NCBI GenBank assembly: GCA_963747595.1
Contig: CAVVFO010000003.1
Span: 62,001 to 126,000 of the forward strand
DNA length: 64,000 bases
Direction: 5' to 3'
Source: Oleiagrimonas sp963747595
GTDB taxonomy: Bacteria; Pseudomonadota; Gammaproteobacteria; Xanthomonadales; Rhodanobacteraceae
Part shown: positions 9,477 through 17,163 of the stretch, piece after piece
How positions within the stretch are numbered: the stretch's first letter is position 1
How the letters are laid out: each line of letters begins with the position of its first letter
Made by a program: the position numbers and the translations under genes
The notes under the pieces: generated by a model
Told to the model about the DNA's origin: nothing
The model's input: the letters and a program-made list of their open reading frames with translations, nothing else
Databases searched by the model: none

Positions 9477-9986
9477 ATGAAGCGCACGACGCGAGACCGA
9501 CTGGCGCTGATTTCCGTGGTTCTGCTGCTGCTGGCCGCGGTCACCTGGCAATGGCGGCATGATCGCGCCGGGCACAGGGAGACCTTGTTGTCGCTCGACA
9601 GCGCGGCGGTGACGCGAATCGACGTGCTTCGTCGCGGACAACCCGCACAGCATTACATCAAGCGTCACACCCACTGGTGGCGGAAGGGTCCCCGTGTGCG
9701 CCGGGTGGATGACGCGCGCCTGCAGGATCTGGCGGCGGCAGGTCTGGCGCGGGTCCTGCATTGGCGATCGGCAAGCGACTTCAAGCTGGCGCTGATCGGC
9801 CTGGCGCCACCGGCCCTGGTGCTGGTCCTGAACGGGCACCGCCTCGCGTTCGGCGCCACCGCCGCCACGGGCCCGCAGCGTTACGTGCAGGTGGGGCAAC
9901 GCATTGCCCTCATTCCTGCCGTCGACGCGCCGCATCCCCCATCGCCGGATACCGCGCAAAAAAGCCTGCGCGGGCTGAACGAATGA
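9477..9986 (+). CDS. Small membrane-anchored DUF4340-like protein of the Gld-type operon
   Basis: 169 aa starting 7 bp after the GldG-like gene; a GTG two codons upstream is an alternative start. One N-terminal membrane anchor (residues 9-24) is followed by a soluble part with the WWRKGP and RVDDARLQDL features of DUF4340 proteins. DUF4340 proteins are usually longer and follow GldG-like genes, so this looks like a shortened version. Function unknown; probably a periplasmic component of the same transporter. Confidence 0.65.
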   Translation: MKRTTRDRLALISVVLLLLAAVTWQWRHDRAGHRETLLSLDSAAVTRIDVLRRGQPAQHYIKRHTHWWRKGPRVRRVDDARLQDLAAAGLARVLHWRSASDFKLALIGLAPPALVLVLNGHRLAFGATAATGPQRYVQVGQRIALIPAVDAPHPPSPDTAQKSLRGLNE

Positions 9987-10056
9987 GCGGGCACGACTGA
10001 CGGGCACTGCGGCTTGCGGCTCTTGTACAGGGATATTCCGCCCGCATACACCAGGC

Positions 10057-10869
10057 ATGCCCGAGCTTCCGGAAGTCGAAACCACGCGCCGCGGGATCGC
10101 GCCGCATCTCGAGGGTCACCGCATCGAGGCCGTCACCCTGCGCCGCGGCGATCTGCGCTGGCCGATTCCGTCACAGATCCGGCAGCGCCTTCCGGGGCAA
10201 CGCGTTCTCGGCGTCGACCGCCGCGCCAAATATCTGCTGCTGCACACCCAGGTGGGCAGCGCGCTGGTGCACCTGGGCATGTCCGGCATGCTGCGCGTGC
10301 TGCCGGCCGACACGCCGGTGCAGCAGCATGACCACTACGATCTTCAGCTCGATTCGGGGCGCCTGCTGCGCTACACGGATCCGCGCCGTTTCGGTTGTCT
10401 GCTCTGGCAACCGCCGGGCAGCATGCATGCATTGTTGTCGGCGCTGGGGCCGGAGCCGCTTTCGCCGCAGTTCGATGGCGATCACCTGTGGCGCCTGTCG
10501 CGCGGCCGGCGCGGGGCCGTCAAGGTCTTCGTGATGCATCAGGCAGTGGTGGTCGGTGTGGGCAACATCTACGCCAGCGAGGCGTTGCACGAGGCCGGCA
10601 TCGATCCGCGCCGGGCCGCCGGACGCATCAGTCGCGCGCGGTATCAGCGCCTGGCGGAGGCCATCAAGCACATCCTGGGATATGCCATCCGCCGCGGCGG
10701 CACCACGCTGCGGGATTTTCTCAATCCCGATGGCGCGCCGGGCTACTTCGAGCGCGAACTGACAGTGTACGGCCGCGCGGGCGCGCCCTGTCGCCGCTGC
10801 GGAGCCGTGCTGCGATCCATGCTCCTGGGGCAGCGCAATACATTCTATTGCCCGGTGTGCCAACGCTGA
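10057..10869 (+). CDS. mutM: Formamidopyrimidine-DNA glycosylase (Fpg/MutM)
   Basis: Base-excision repair glycosylase/AP lyase that removes 8-oxoguanine and formamidopyrimidines. 270 aa, standard length. The N-terminus begins MPELPEVETTRRG, in which the proline after Met removal is the Schiff-base nucleophile and the following glutamate is catalytic. The conserved lysine lies in RRAKYLLL. The C-terminal zinc finger is complete (CRRC with a later CPVC). It follows the transporter operon by 70 bp and is probably independently expressed. xthA at 59-60 kb acts downstream in the same repair pathway. Confidence 0.97.
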   Translation: MPELPEVETTRRGIAPHLEGHRIEAVTLRRGDLRWPIPSQIRQRLPGQRVLGVDRRAKYLLLHTQVGSALVHLGMSGMLRVLPADTPVQQHDHYDLQLDSGRLLRYTDPRRFGCLLWQPPGSMHALLSALGPEPLSPQFDGDHLWRLSRGRRGAVKVFVMHQAVVVGVGNIYASEALHEAGIDPRRAAGRISRARYQRLAEAIKHILGYAIRRGGTTLRDFLNPDGAPGYFERELTVYGRAGAPCRRCGAVLRSMLLGQRNTFYCPVCQR

Positions 10870-10949
10870 ATGCGGGTTGCGACTGCACTAGCCATGGCTT
10901 GACTTTAGGCGTAGGGTCTGAATCAGGTGTCAAGGCTTTGGGAGGAGTC

Positions 10950-11615
10950 ATGAACCGTACGAACCGAATACTGATTGGCTTGTTGGCGTTATCGATGACC
11001 GCTGGTGCGTGTGCCCACGGGGGTGCGACCTCCAAGTGCGCGGCGCCTGTCATGCATCCCGACTCGAGCGCGCGTTACTCGGATATTCATTCCAATGTCC
11101 GGTTCAGCCGCTATGTCGACATGCACGATCATCAGGTCGTGTCCATGTTGAATACGCGTCTGGACGCGCAGCCCCACAATGAATCCCTTCTCATCGCCCG
11201 CGGCAGCGGTTATGCCCGGGACCATGACCGCAGTCGGGCGCTCGCCGACTTCAGGGGCGTGTTGAGGCGTCATCCACGAGACGTCAATGCCCGCTGGAAT
11301 TATGGCTGGGCCTTGCTCAACCTCGGAGACACCGCGTGTGCCGCCACCCAGTGGCAGGAAGCGGCGGCGATCGACGGCGGCCATCCAGCCTGGTTGCCCA
11401 GCGTGATGGCGCTCGCCTACTGGAAAATGGGTCAGCAGCAACTGGCGGTGCAGTGGTATGGCGCGGCGGCGCAGACCTATCCGGAGCGCTGGGGCAAGGT
11501 CGCTTCGATCATGGCGATGACCTCCAATGCGGCCTGGAGCGACCAGCAACGCAATGCGCTCAAGGCTATCCACACGCGTTGGCTGCACGCGCAATCTGTG
11601 GCCATGGGCCGTTGA
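10950..11615 (+). CDS. Exported tetratricopeptide-repeat protein
   Basis: 221 aa with GGAGGAG directly upstream of the ATG at 10950. The N-terminus is a signal sequence (residues 1-20) ending in AGAC, compatible with a weak lipobox or ordinary signal peptidase cleavage. Two to three helical repeats follow (about residues 75-175), with the TPR-like pattern DVNARWNYGWALLNLGD then AWLPSVMALAYWKMG. Probably a periplasmic or lipoprotein scaffold. No enzymatic motif; function unknown. It ends just before the 11644-11676 terminator. Confidence 0.72.
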   Translation: MNRTNRILIGLLALSMTAGACAHGGATSKCAAPVMHPDSSARYSDIHSNVRFSRYVDMHDHQVVSMLNTRLDAQPHNESLLIARGSGYARDHDRSRALADFRGVLRRHPRDVNARWNYGWALLNLGDTACAATQWQEAAAIDGGHPAWLPSVMALAYWKMGQQQLAVQWYGAAAQTYPERWGKVASIMAMTSNAAWSDQQRNALKAIHTRWLHAQSVAMGR

Positions 11616-11643
11616 GCGGTCGCTGAGGTTCCCTGACGAAAAC

Positions 11644-11676
11644 CGGAGGCGGTACCCGATGCGGGTGCCGCCTCCG
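11644..11676. terminator. Bidirectional terminator hairpin
   Basis: A 14-bp stem with one G-U pair, CGGAGGCGGTACCC / GGGTGCCGCCTCCG, around a GATGC loop. It sits between the convergent TPR gene and the hypothetical gene at 11691. T-tracts are short. Confidence 0.65.
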
Positions 11677-11690
11677 CTTGTTGTGGGGCC

Positions 11691-12458
11691 TCAGCGTGGC
11701 CACTGCGTTGCCACATGGGTATTGTTGAATTTCGGGTCCTCCATGCTGCCGCCCAGGCGCAGTGTCAGCGGCTCGGGCAGTCCCTCGATGTCCAGTTCCT
11801 GGCCGTCATCGAAGTGGCCACCCATGGCCTGCATCTCCACCAGCCGCTCACACAGCGCACCGGCGCGTTCGAGCGCCTCTTGCGGGACGCCATGAATGCT
11901 GACATCCGGCCGCGCGAACTTGCGCATGCCGCGCGTGCGCACCCAAGTGCCGCGATCACCGTCCTCGTTGGCCAGAATGAGCACGTGCGCGCGCGGCGGA
12001 GCGCCACCCTCCACCACGAAACGGTCGCGCCAGCGGCTGGCATCGAACAGGCTCAGAATCTGCGGGTCGATGATGGCCTCGGCACCCATGTCGAACAGGC
12101 GGCTCAGTGTGTCGATGGTGCCGCGCAGATAGTTCAGGCTGGACGGATCATCGAGGCGGCCACGGACAGTCAGCACATCCGGCGCCTGCCGGGCGGCTGT
12201 GAATGCGCGGGCATGATCGTCCGAAAGCACCTCGCCCAGTGCGCCAGCGAGCGGATAGCCCTCCCATTGCGTCAGGGCCTCGTGCGTCTGGCGCTGCACG
12301 TCGACGCCGGGCGGCAATCCGCCATCGCCGATGGGAATGCGCAGCTGTTCGTCAAAACGTCCGAAGACGAAGAAAAGCAGGACGGCTTGTTCGTCCTGGC
12401 CCGGCGTCCAGTAGGGGCGCGGCCAGTCGGGTGTGGTTGCGGCAGTGGGCGTGGTCAT
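11691..12458 (-). CDS. Conserved hypothetical protein
   Basis: 255 aa, soluble, no signal peptide or membrane segment. I do not recognise a family with confidence. Features: a Pro/Thr-rich first 20 residues, GRFDEQLRIPIGDGG, a region HVLILANEDGDRGTWVRTRGMRKFARPDVSI, and the end GSMEDPKFNNTHVATQWP. The composition and spacing look like a real cytoplasmic protein, perhaps of a DUF4261-like group, but that is a guess. It lies 101 bp downstream of tdk on the same strand and is convergent with the TPR gene. Confidence 0.7.
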   Translation of the reverse strand: MTTPTAATTPDWPRPYWTPGQDEQAVLLFFVFGRFDEQLRIPIGDGGLPPGVDVQRQTHEALTQWEGYPLAGALGEVLSDDHARAFTAARQAPDVLTVRGRLDDPSSLNYLRGTIDTLSRLFDMGAEAIIDPQILSLFDASRWRDRFVVEGGAPPRAHVLILANEDGDRGTWVRTRGMRKFARPDVSIHGVPQEALERAGALCERLVEMQAMGGHFDDGQELDIEGLPEPLTLRLGGSMEDPKFNNTHVATQWPR

Positions 12459-12559
12459 GTGGTCTCCATGTGTGGTGCCTGCCGTGCTGCAGGGCGGGCA
12501 AGAAAGCGGTCATGCACTGTCCGCAGACCCGGCACCCGCCTCGGCGGTTCCGGCTTGTG

Positions 12560-13189
12560 TCAGCGGCGGTCGTCCAATGGAAGTGTGGTCTGCTTCAGTT
12601 CGACGCGTCCGTCCCCGGCCATGATTTTCTTGAACTCGGCGCGGCTCACCGAGACATAGCGGTCATTGCCGCCGATCTCAACCTGCGGCCCGGCGGTGAC
12701 TGCACGGCCATGTTCATCCACGCGCACCACCATGGTGGCCTTGCGGCCGGAATGGCAGATGGTCTTGATCTCTTCCAGATTGTCGGCCCAGGCCAGCAGG
12801 TGACGACTGCCTTCGAACAGCTCACCACGAAAATCCGTGCGCAGCCCGTAGGCGAGCACCGGAATGTGCAGTCGGTCCACCACGTCACTGAGCTGCCAGA
12901 CCTGTTCGCGGCCCAGGAACTGCGCCTCGTCGACCAGCACGCAGTGCAGGTCGCCATGCGCCGCGATATCCGCCTCGACCAGTGCCAGCAGATTGTCGTT
13001 GCCGAAGCGTCGGGCCTTGGCTTTCAGGCCGATACGCGATGCCACCACGCCTTCGCCGTAGCGGTTGTCCAGCGCCGGCGTAAGGACCAGCGTGCGCATG
13101 CCGCGCTCGTGATAGTTGTAGGCGCTCTGCAGCAGTGTGGTGGTCTTGCCGGCATTCATCGCCGAATAGTAGAAGTAGAGTTTGGCCAT
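12560..13189 (-). CDS. tdk: Thymidine kinase with degenerate zinc site
   Basis: Salvage enzyme phosphorylating thymidine to dTMP. 209 aa from the ATG at 13189 (MAKLYFYYSAMNAGKT); an upstream frame to 13225 is not needed. The P-loop is NAGKT at residues 12-16, and DEAQF is near residue 88. The substrate loop YGLRTDFRGELFEGS and the GNDRYVSVSR block are conserved. Oddity: the zinc-ribbon cysteines of the E. coli-type enzyme (CHCGRK and VCRKH) are here CHSGRK and VSRAE, so at least two ligands are gone. I believe related Xanthomonadales enzymes share this, so it is a lineage feature rather than damage. Confidence 0.94.
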   Translation of the reverse strand: MAKLYFYYSAMNAGKTTTLLQSAYNYHERGMRTLVLTPALDNRYGEGVVASRIGLKAKARRFGNDNLLALVEADIAAHGDLHCVLVDEAQFLGREQVWQLSDVVDRLHIPVLAYGLRTDFRGELFEGSRHLLAWADNLEEIKTICHSGRKATMVVRVDEHGRAVTAGPQVEIGGNDRYVSVSRAEFKKIMAGDGRVELKQTTLPLDDRR

Positions 13190-13279
13190 GGGAGAGCCCG
13201 GGGATCGAACAGCGGAAATCGGCACAGCATAACTCCCGCAAGACCGCCACGTGGGTGCGTGGCAGCAAGCGAGGGCGCG

Positions 13280-13303
13280 CCGCCGTGCCGCGAGGCACGG
13301 CGG
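13280..13303. terminator. GC hairpin between the FAD oxidoreductase gene and tdk
   Basis: Perfect 10-bp stem CCGCCGTGCC / GGCACGGCGG around GCGA. It lies downstream of the FAD oxidoreductase (minus strand). There is no clear T-tract, so termination is possible but unproven. Confidence 0.35.
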
Positions 13304-13345
13304 GAGCGCGCAACTTCTTCAAACCCGACCTGCGGGTGGTGCCGT

Positions 13346-14668
13346 CTAATCATCCATCCGGTTCTGGCGGCGTCGGGTGCGCCGCTCGGCACGCCAGTGG
13401 CGCCAATCGCGCAATGCACAGATGCCGTAGATGATCCGGAACAGCTGCAACCGCCACCGCACGTTGCGCGCATCGAACACATCGCCTGCCAGCATCGAGA
13501 TCACGCCCTGCTCGACCTGCCATGTGTTGCGCGGTTGCCGGAACATCTGTTGCATCACGGGCGAATTGAAGCGTTCGATGAAAAACGCCATGCGCGCCAT
13601 GCCGGCACGCAACCGCTTTTCCAGGCGTCGCTGCAGACGGCGTTCGCGGGAGGGATGTTCCAGCGCGGCGTGCACCAGTGCGGCCGTCTGTTCGGCGCCG
13701 TTCATGGCCAGGAACACGCCCGAGGAAAAGACCGGATCGAGAAAGGCGAAGGCATCGCCCACCAGCATCCAGCCGCGTCCGCCGATGGTGCTGGCGCTAT
13801 AGGAATAATTGCCCGCTGCATGGACGGTATCGTCCAGCAATTGCGCGTCGCGCACCCGTGCCCACAGATCTACATTGCGCTTGAGCGTCTCGAACAGGAA
13901 CTCCCGTGTGGGGGCGCGGCGCTGTTTCATGTAACCGGGCTGACAGACCGCGCCCACGCTCATCACGCCATCGGGCAGCGGGATCATCCACATCCAGCCA
14001 TGGTCGAAGTAATAGATGCTGATATTGCCGGCATCCGCTCCTTCGCGGCGGCGTGCCCCCAGAAAATGGCCGAACATGGCCACGCTGCGATGGCGCGGGT
14101 GCCTGTGTCGGATATGCCGTTGGCTGGCGACGAAGGCATCACGACCGCTGGCATCAAGCAGATAGCGGGTCTGCACCTGATAGGCGCGCCCGTCGTCGGC
14201 GCGGACCCGGACACGGGTATCACGCGCGGCCACCTGTTCGACGGCCACCACCTCGACACCGTCATGTGTTTCCACCCCGGAGGTGCGAGCATGGTCGAAC
14301 AGCATGGCATCGAAATCCTGCCGCCGCACCTGGTAGGCATGGGATGGGCTCTGCCCCAGCGCTCGCGCGAAGGCATAGGTGCGATAGCCGCGGGACGTGT
14401 CAGCCTCGAAGTCGGCACCACGCTTGTACACGCCCAAGGCATGGACCTTCTCCATGACGCCCAGGCGCTGCAGCACCGGCAGGTTCATGGGCAGCAGTGA
14501 TTCGCCAATGTGAAAGCGCGGATGGTGCGCCTTTTCCAGCAACAGCACGTTCCATCCCCTGCGCGCCAGCAGGGTGGCAGCAGTGCTGCCACCGGGGCCG
14601 CCGCCGATCACCAGCACATCGCAGGATTCGGCGGGCGCAGTGACCGCGTCCGATTCGTTCACGCCCAT
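13346..14668 (-). CDS. FAD-dependent oxidoreductase, halogenase/geranylgeranyl-reductase type
   Basis: 440 aa from the ATG at 14668; the frame extends to 14848, but the shorter start puts the FAD motif at the usual place. The Rossmann motif GGGPGGSTAA begins at residue 22. HPRFHIGESLLP is the second conserved block of flavin halogenase-like and Lys/Trp-quinone-type monooxygenases. GWMLVGDAFAFLDPVFSSG is the third FAD-contact motif. The C-terminal tail is Arg-rich. The tryptophan-halogenase WxWxIP motif appears only as WMWMIPLPDG. Substrate unknown. Divergent from rep with a 172-bp gap. Confidence 0.82.
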   Translation of the reverse strand: MGVNESDAVTAPAESCDVLVIGGGPGGSTAATLLARRGWNVLLLEKAHHPRFHIGESLLPMNLPVLQRLGVMEKVHALGVYKRGADFEADTSRGYRTYAFARALGQSPSHAYQVRRQDFDAMLFDHARTSGVETHDGVEVVAVEQVAARDTRVRVRADDGRAYQVQTRYLLDASGRDAFVASQRHIRHRHPRHRSVAMFGHFLGARRREGADAGNISIYYFDHGWMWMIPLPDGVMSVGAVCQPGYMKQRRAPTREFLFETLKRNVDLWARVRDAQLLDDTVHAAGNYSYSASTIGGRGWMLVGDAFAFLDPVFSSGVFLAMNGAEQTAALVHAALEHPSRERRLQRRLEKRLRAGMARMAFFIERFNSPVMQQMFRQPRNTWQVEQGVISMLAGDVFDARNVRWRLQLFRIIYGICALRDWRHWRAERRTRRRQNRMDD

Positions 14669-14840
14669 CTCTTCGCGATCTCCCGTGGCAGTGCAGCACA
14701 TCCGGTGCAGCATAACCCCTTCGCAAGATGCACCGAGGGCGCGCGGAACATCCTGGATTTCAGGCAACACCGAAGCATGGCTGCTACCATCACCACGCCT
14801 GCGCAGCCGCGCGCAGCGTCCCGCCCAGCGAAGTTCAGCA

Positions 14841-16820
14841 ATGCTCAATCCGCAACAACGTGCCGCCGTTCACTACTGCGACGGGCCGCTGCTGGTGCTG
14901 GCGGGCGCCGGCTCCGGCAAGACCCGCGTGATCACCGAGAAGATTGCCCATCTTCTGGCGCAACGGCACATGGCGGCGGAAAAGATCGCTGCCATTACCT
15001 TCACCAACAAGGCCGCGCGCGAGATGCGCCAGCGTGTGGCGTCGATGATCAGTACGGAGGCGGCGCAAGCGCTCACCGTGTGCACTTTCCACGCGCTGGG
15101 CCTGAAGTTCCTGCATATCGAACACGAGCGCGCCGGCCTGCGCCGCAACTTCTCCGTATTGGATGCCGATGACAGCGGCGCCATCATCAAGGAATTGGCG
15201 CCCGCGGGCATCAAGCCGGACGCGTTATGGGGGCTGAAATCGCTCGTCAGCCGCGCCAAGAGCGATGGCCTGACGCCGGATGAAGCCGCCAGCGCCGCGC
15301 GCAGCCCGCGCGAGATCGAAGCGGCCACCATCTACGATCTCTACCAGCAGCGTCTGGCCGCCTACAATGCGGTGGACTTCGATGACCTCATCCGCCTGCC
15401 GCTGCGCGTGCTGGAATCAGAGGAGGAGGTCCGCACCGCCTGGCGCGAGCGCCTGCGTTATCTGCTGGTGGACGAATACCAGGACACCAACAACGCCCAG
15501 TACCGCCTGCTCAAGGCGCTGACCGGCGAGCGCGGCGCCTTCACCTGCGTGGGCGACGACGACCAGTCCATCTACGCCTGGCGCGGTGCCAACCCGGAAA
15601 ACCTCGACCAGCTGGCCCGTGACTGGCCACAGCTCAAGGTCGTCAAGCTGGAACAGAACTACCGCTGCGGCAAGCGCATCCTCCGCGCGGCCAACGCGCT
15701 GATCGCCAACAACCCGCATCTGCACCAGAAAAACCTGTGGAGCGAGCATCCCGAAGGCGCGCCCATCCGCGTGCTGGAATGCAAGGATGCCGAGCACGAG
15801 GCCGAACGCGTTGCCGCCATTGCCACGCACTTGGCGGACAAACACAAGGCGCGTTATTCCGACATTGCCGTGCTGTACCGCGGCAATCACCAGGCGCGCG
15901 CACTGGAAAAGGCGTTGCGGCTGGCGCGCGTGCCGTATCACCTGACCGGCGCCCTGTCGTTCCTGGATCGTGCCGAGGTCAAGGACCTGCTGGGTTATCT
16001 GCGGCTGCTGGCCAACCCGTCCGATGACGCCGCGTTCCTGCGCATCGTCAATACGCCGAAGCGCGAAATCGGCGCCACCACGCTGGAAAAACTGGGCCGT
16101 ATGGCGCAGTCGAAACACATGTCCATGCTGGAAGCGGCGCGCAACGTCGCCGTGCTGAAACAGCTGGCGCCGCGGTCGGCCTCGGCATTGGCCGGCTTCG
16201 TCGACCTGATGGAGGGCCTGCACCGCGACAGCAGGCAGCTTGCCGCCGCCGATCTGGTCGAGGCGGTGCTGGAACGCAGTCGCTATGCCGAACACATCGC
16301 ACGGCAGTCGCCCGAGCCCAACGCTTTGCAGCGCCGCCTGGGCAATCTGCGCGAACTGTCCGACTGGTTCCGTGCCATGGCCAAGCCCGGCGGCAGCGCG
16401 GGCGATCTCGCCGCGCAGCTGGCGCTGCTCAGTCACGCCGACCGCGACGATCCGGGCAATGCCATGCGCCTGATGACGCTGCACTCGGCCAAGGGCCTGG
16501 AATTCCGTTTCGTGTTCATGGTCGGTGTCGAGGACGGCACGCTGCCGCACGAAGGCGCGCTAGACGAAGGCCGCGTGGATGAAGAACGCCGTCTGATGTA
16601 CGTGGGCATCACCCGTGCCAAGGACGTGCTGACGCTGTCCTGGTCCGCGCGCACACGCCGCTTCGGCGAGGTCATGCGCAACCAGCCCAGCCGCTTCCTC
16701 AAGGAACTGCCCGAGGCCGACCTGCACTGGCAGGGCCGCGACCCGGAAGCCGACGCCGAAGCCGTGCGCGAAACCGCCGAATCGCACATCGCGCGCCTGG
16801 CGGCGATGCTGGGGGACTGA
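14841..16820 (+). CDS. rep: ATP-dependent DNA helicase Rep
   Basis: Superfamily 1 3'-5' helicase that clears proteins and restarts stalled replication forks. 659 aa, close to E. coli Rep (about 673). Motifs in order: GAGSGKT at residues 22-28, TFTNKAAREM, TFHALG, DEYQDTN, GDDDQSIYAWRGA, LEQNYRC, LHSAKGLEF and VGITRAKDVL. The ATG at 14841 gives the standard MLNPQQRAAV N-terminus. Rep is preferred over UvrD on length and the MLNPQQ start. No linked partner genes. Confidence 0.94.
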   Translation: MLNPQQRAAVHYCDGPLLVLAGAGSGKTRVITEKIAHLLAQRHMAAEKIAAITFTNKAAREMRQRVASMISTEAAQALTVCTFHALGLKFLHIEHERAGLRRNFSVLDADDSGAIIKELAPAGIKPDALWGLKSLVSRAKSDGLTPDEAASAARSPREIEAATIYDLYQQRLAAYNAVDFDDLIRLPLRVLESEEEVRTAWRERLRYLLVDEYQDTNNAQYRLLKALTGERGAFTCVGDDDQSIYAWRGANPENLDQLARDWPQLKVVKLEQNYRCGKRILRAANALIANNPHLHQKNLWSEHPEGAPIRVLECKDAEHEAERVAAIATHLADKHKARYSDIAVLYRGNHQARALEKALRLARVPYHLTGALSFLDRAEVKDLLGYLRLLANPSDDAAFLRIVNTPKREIGATTLEKLGRMAQSKHMSMLEAARNVAVLKQLAPRSASALAGFVDLMEGLHRDSRQLAAADLVEAVLERSRYAEHIARQSPEPNALQRRLGNLRELSDWFRAMAKPGGSAGDLAAQLALLSHADRDDPGNAMRLMTLHSAKGLEFRFVFMVGVEDGTLPHEGALDEGRVDEERRLMYVGITRAKDVLTLSWSARTRRFGEVMRNQPSRFLKELPEADLHWQGRDPEADAEAVRETAESHIARLAAMLGD

Positions 16821-16977
16821 GCATCCTCTTGCTGTGGTGTGACCTGGAAGCGGGGCGTCATGCCGCCATTCGAGACGGCAGGAGACTTGTCCGTCGGTAT
16901 CTTCATCGGTGGCGCGGCAGCCTGGTCCTGGTCCCATGCCGCAAACGCACTGAGTACAAAATCCGGCACCGAATTAA

Positions 16978-17001
16978 ACACCCTGAATACAAATAGGGTG
17001 T
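16978..17001. repeat. Inverted repeat upstream of the TonB receptor
   Basis: ACACCCT / AGGGTGT separated by 10 AT-rich bases, 163 bp before the receptor start. It could be an operator or overlap the promoter; this 343-bp gap (16821-17163) otherwise holds only the palindrome at 17052 and no gene I can support. Confidence 0.4.
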
Positions 17002-17051
17002 GCTAGCGTAAAGCAGGCGTTAACAAAAGCGCCACGCAACCTCTACGGGGA

Positions 17052-17067
17052 CCAAGTGATCACTTGG
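17052..17067. promoter_or_regulatory. 16-bp perfect palindrome, candidate operator of the receptor-peptidase unit
   Basis: CCAAGTGATCACTTGG is its own exact reverse complement and lies 97 bp before the receptor ATG, probably in the 5' leader or just past the promoter. A dimeric helix-turn-helix regulator is the natural reader; no regulator gene is adjacent. Confidence 0.5.
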
Positions 17068-17163
17068 AGAGAAGGTTGCTGGGGACATCTCGCCGTCACC
17101 TGCGCGGACGGCTGATGAATTGAGTCAAACATGACTTTTGAGCACTGCTTGGGGAGTTCTTTG

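Noticed and set aside
12203..14500. A 765-codon open frame on the plus strand opposite tdk and the FAD oxidoreductase
   Set aside because: It is antisense to two genes with clear motifs. Long antisense frames are common in GC-rich DNA because third-position G/C suppresses stop codons in mirror frames; its composition is unlike a real protein.
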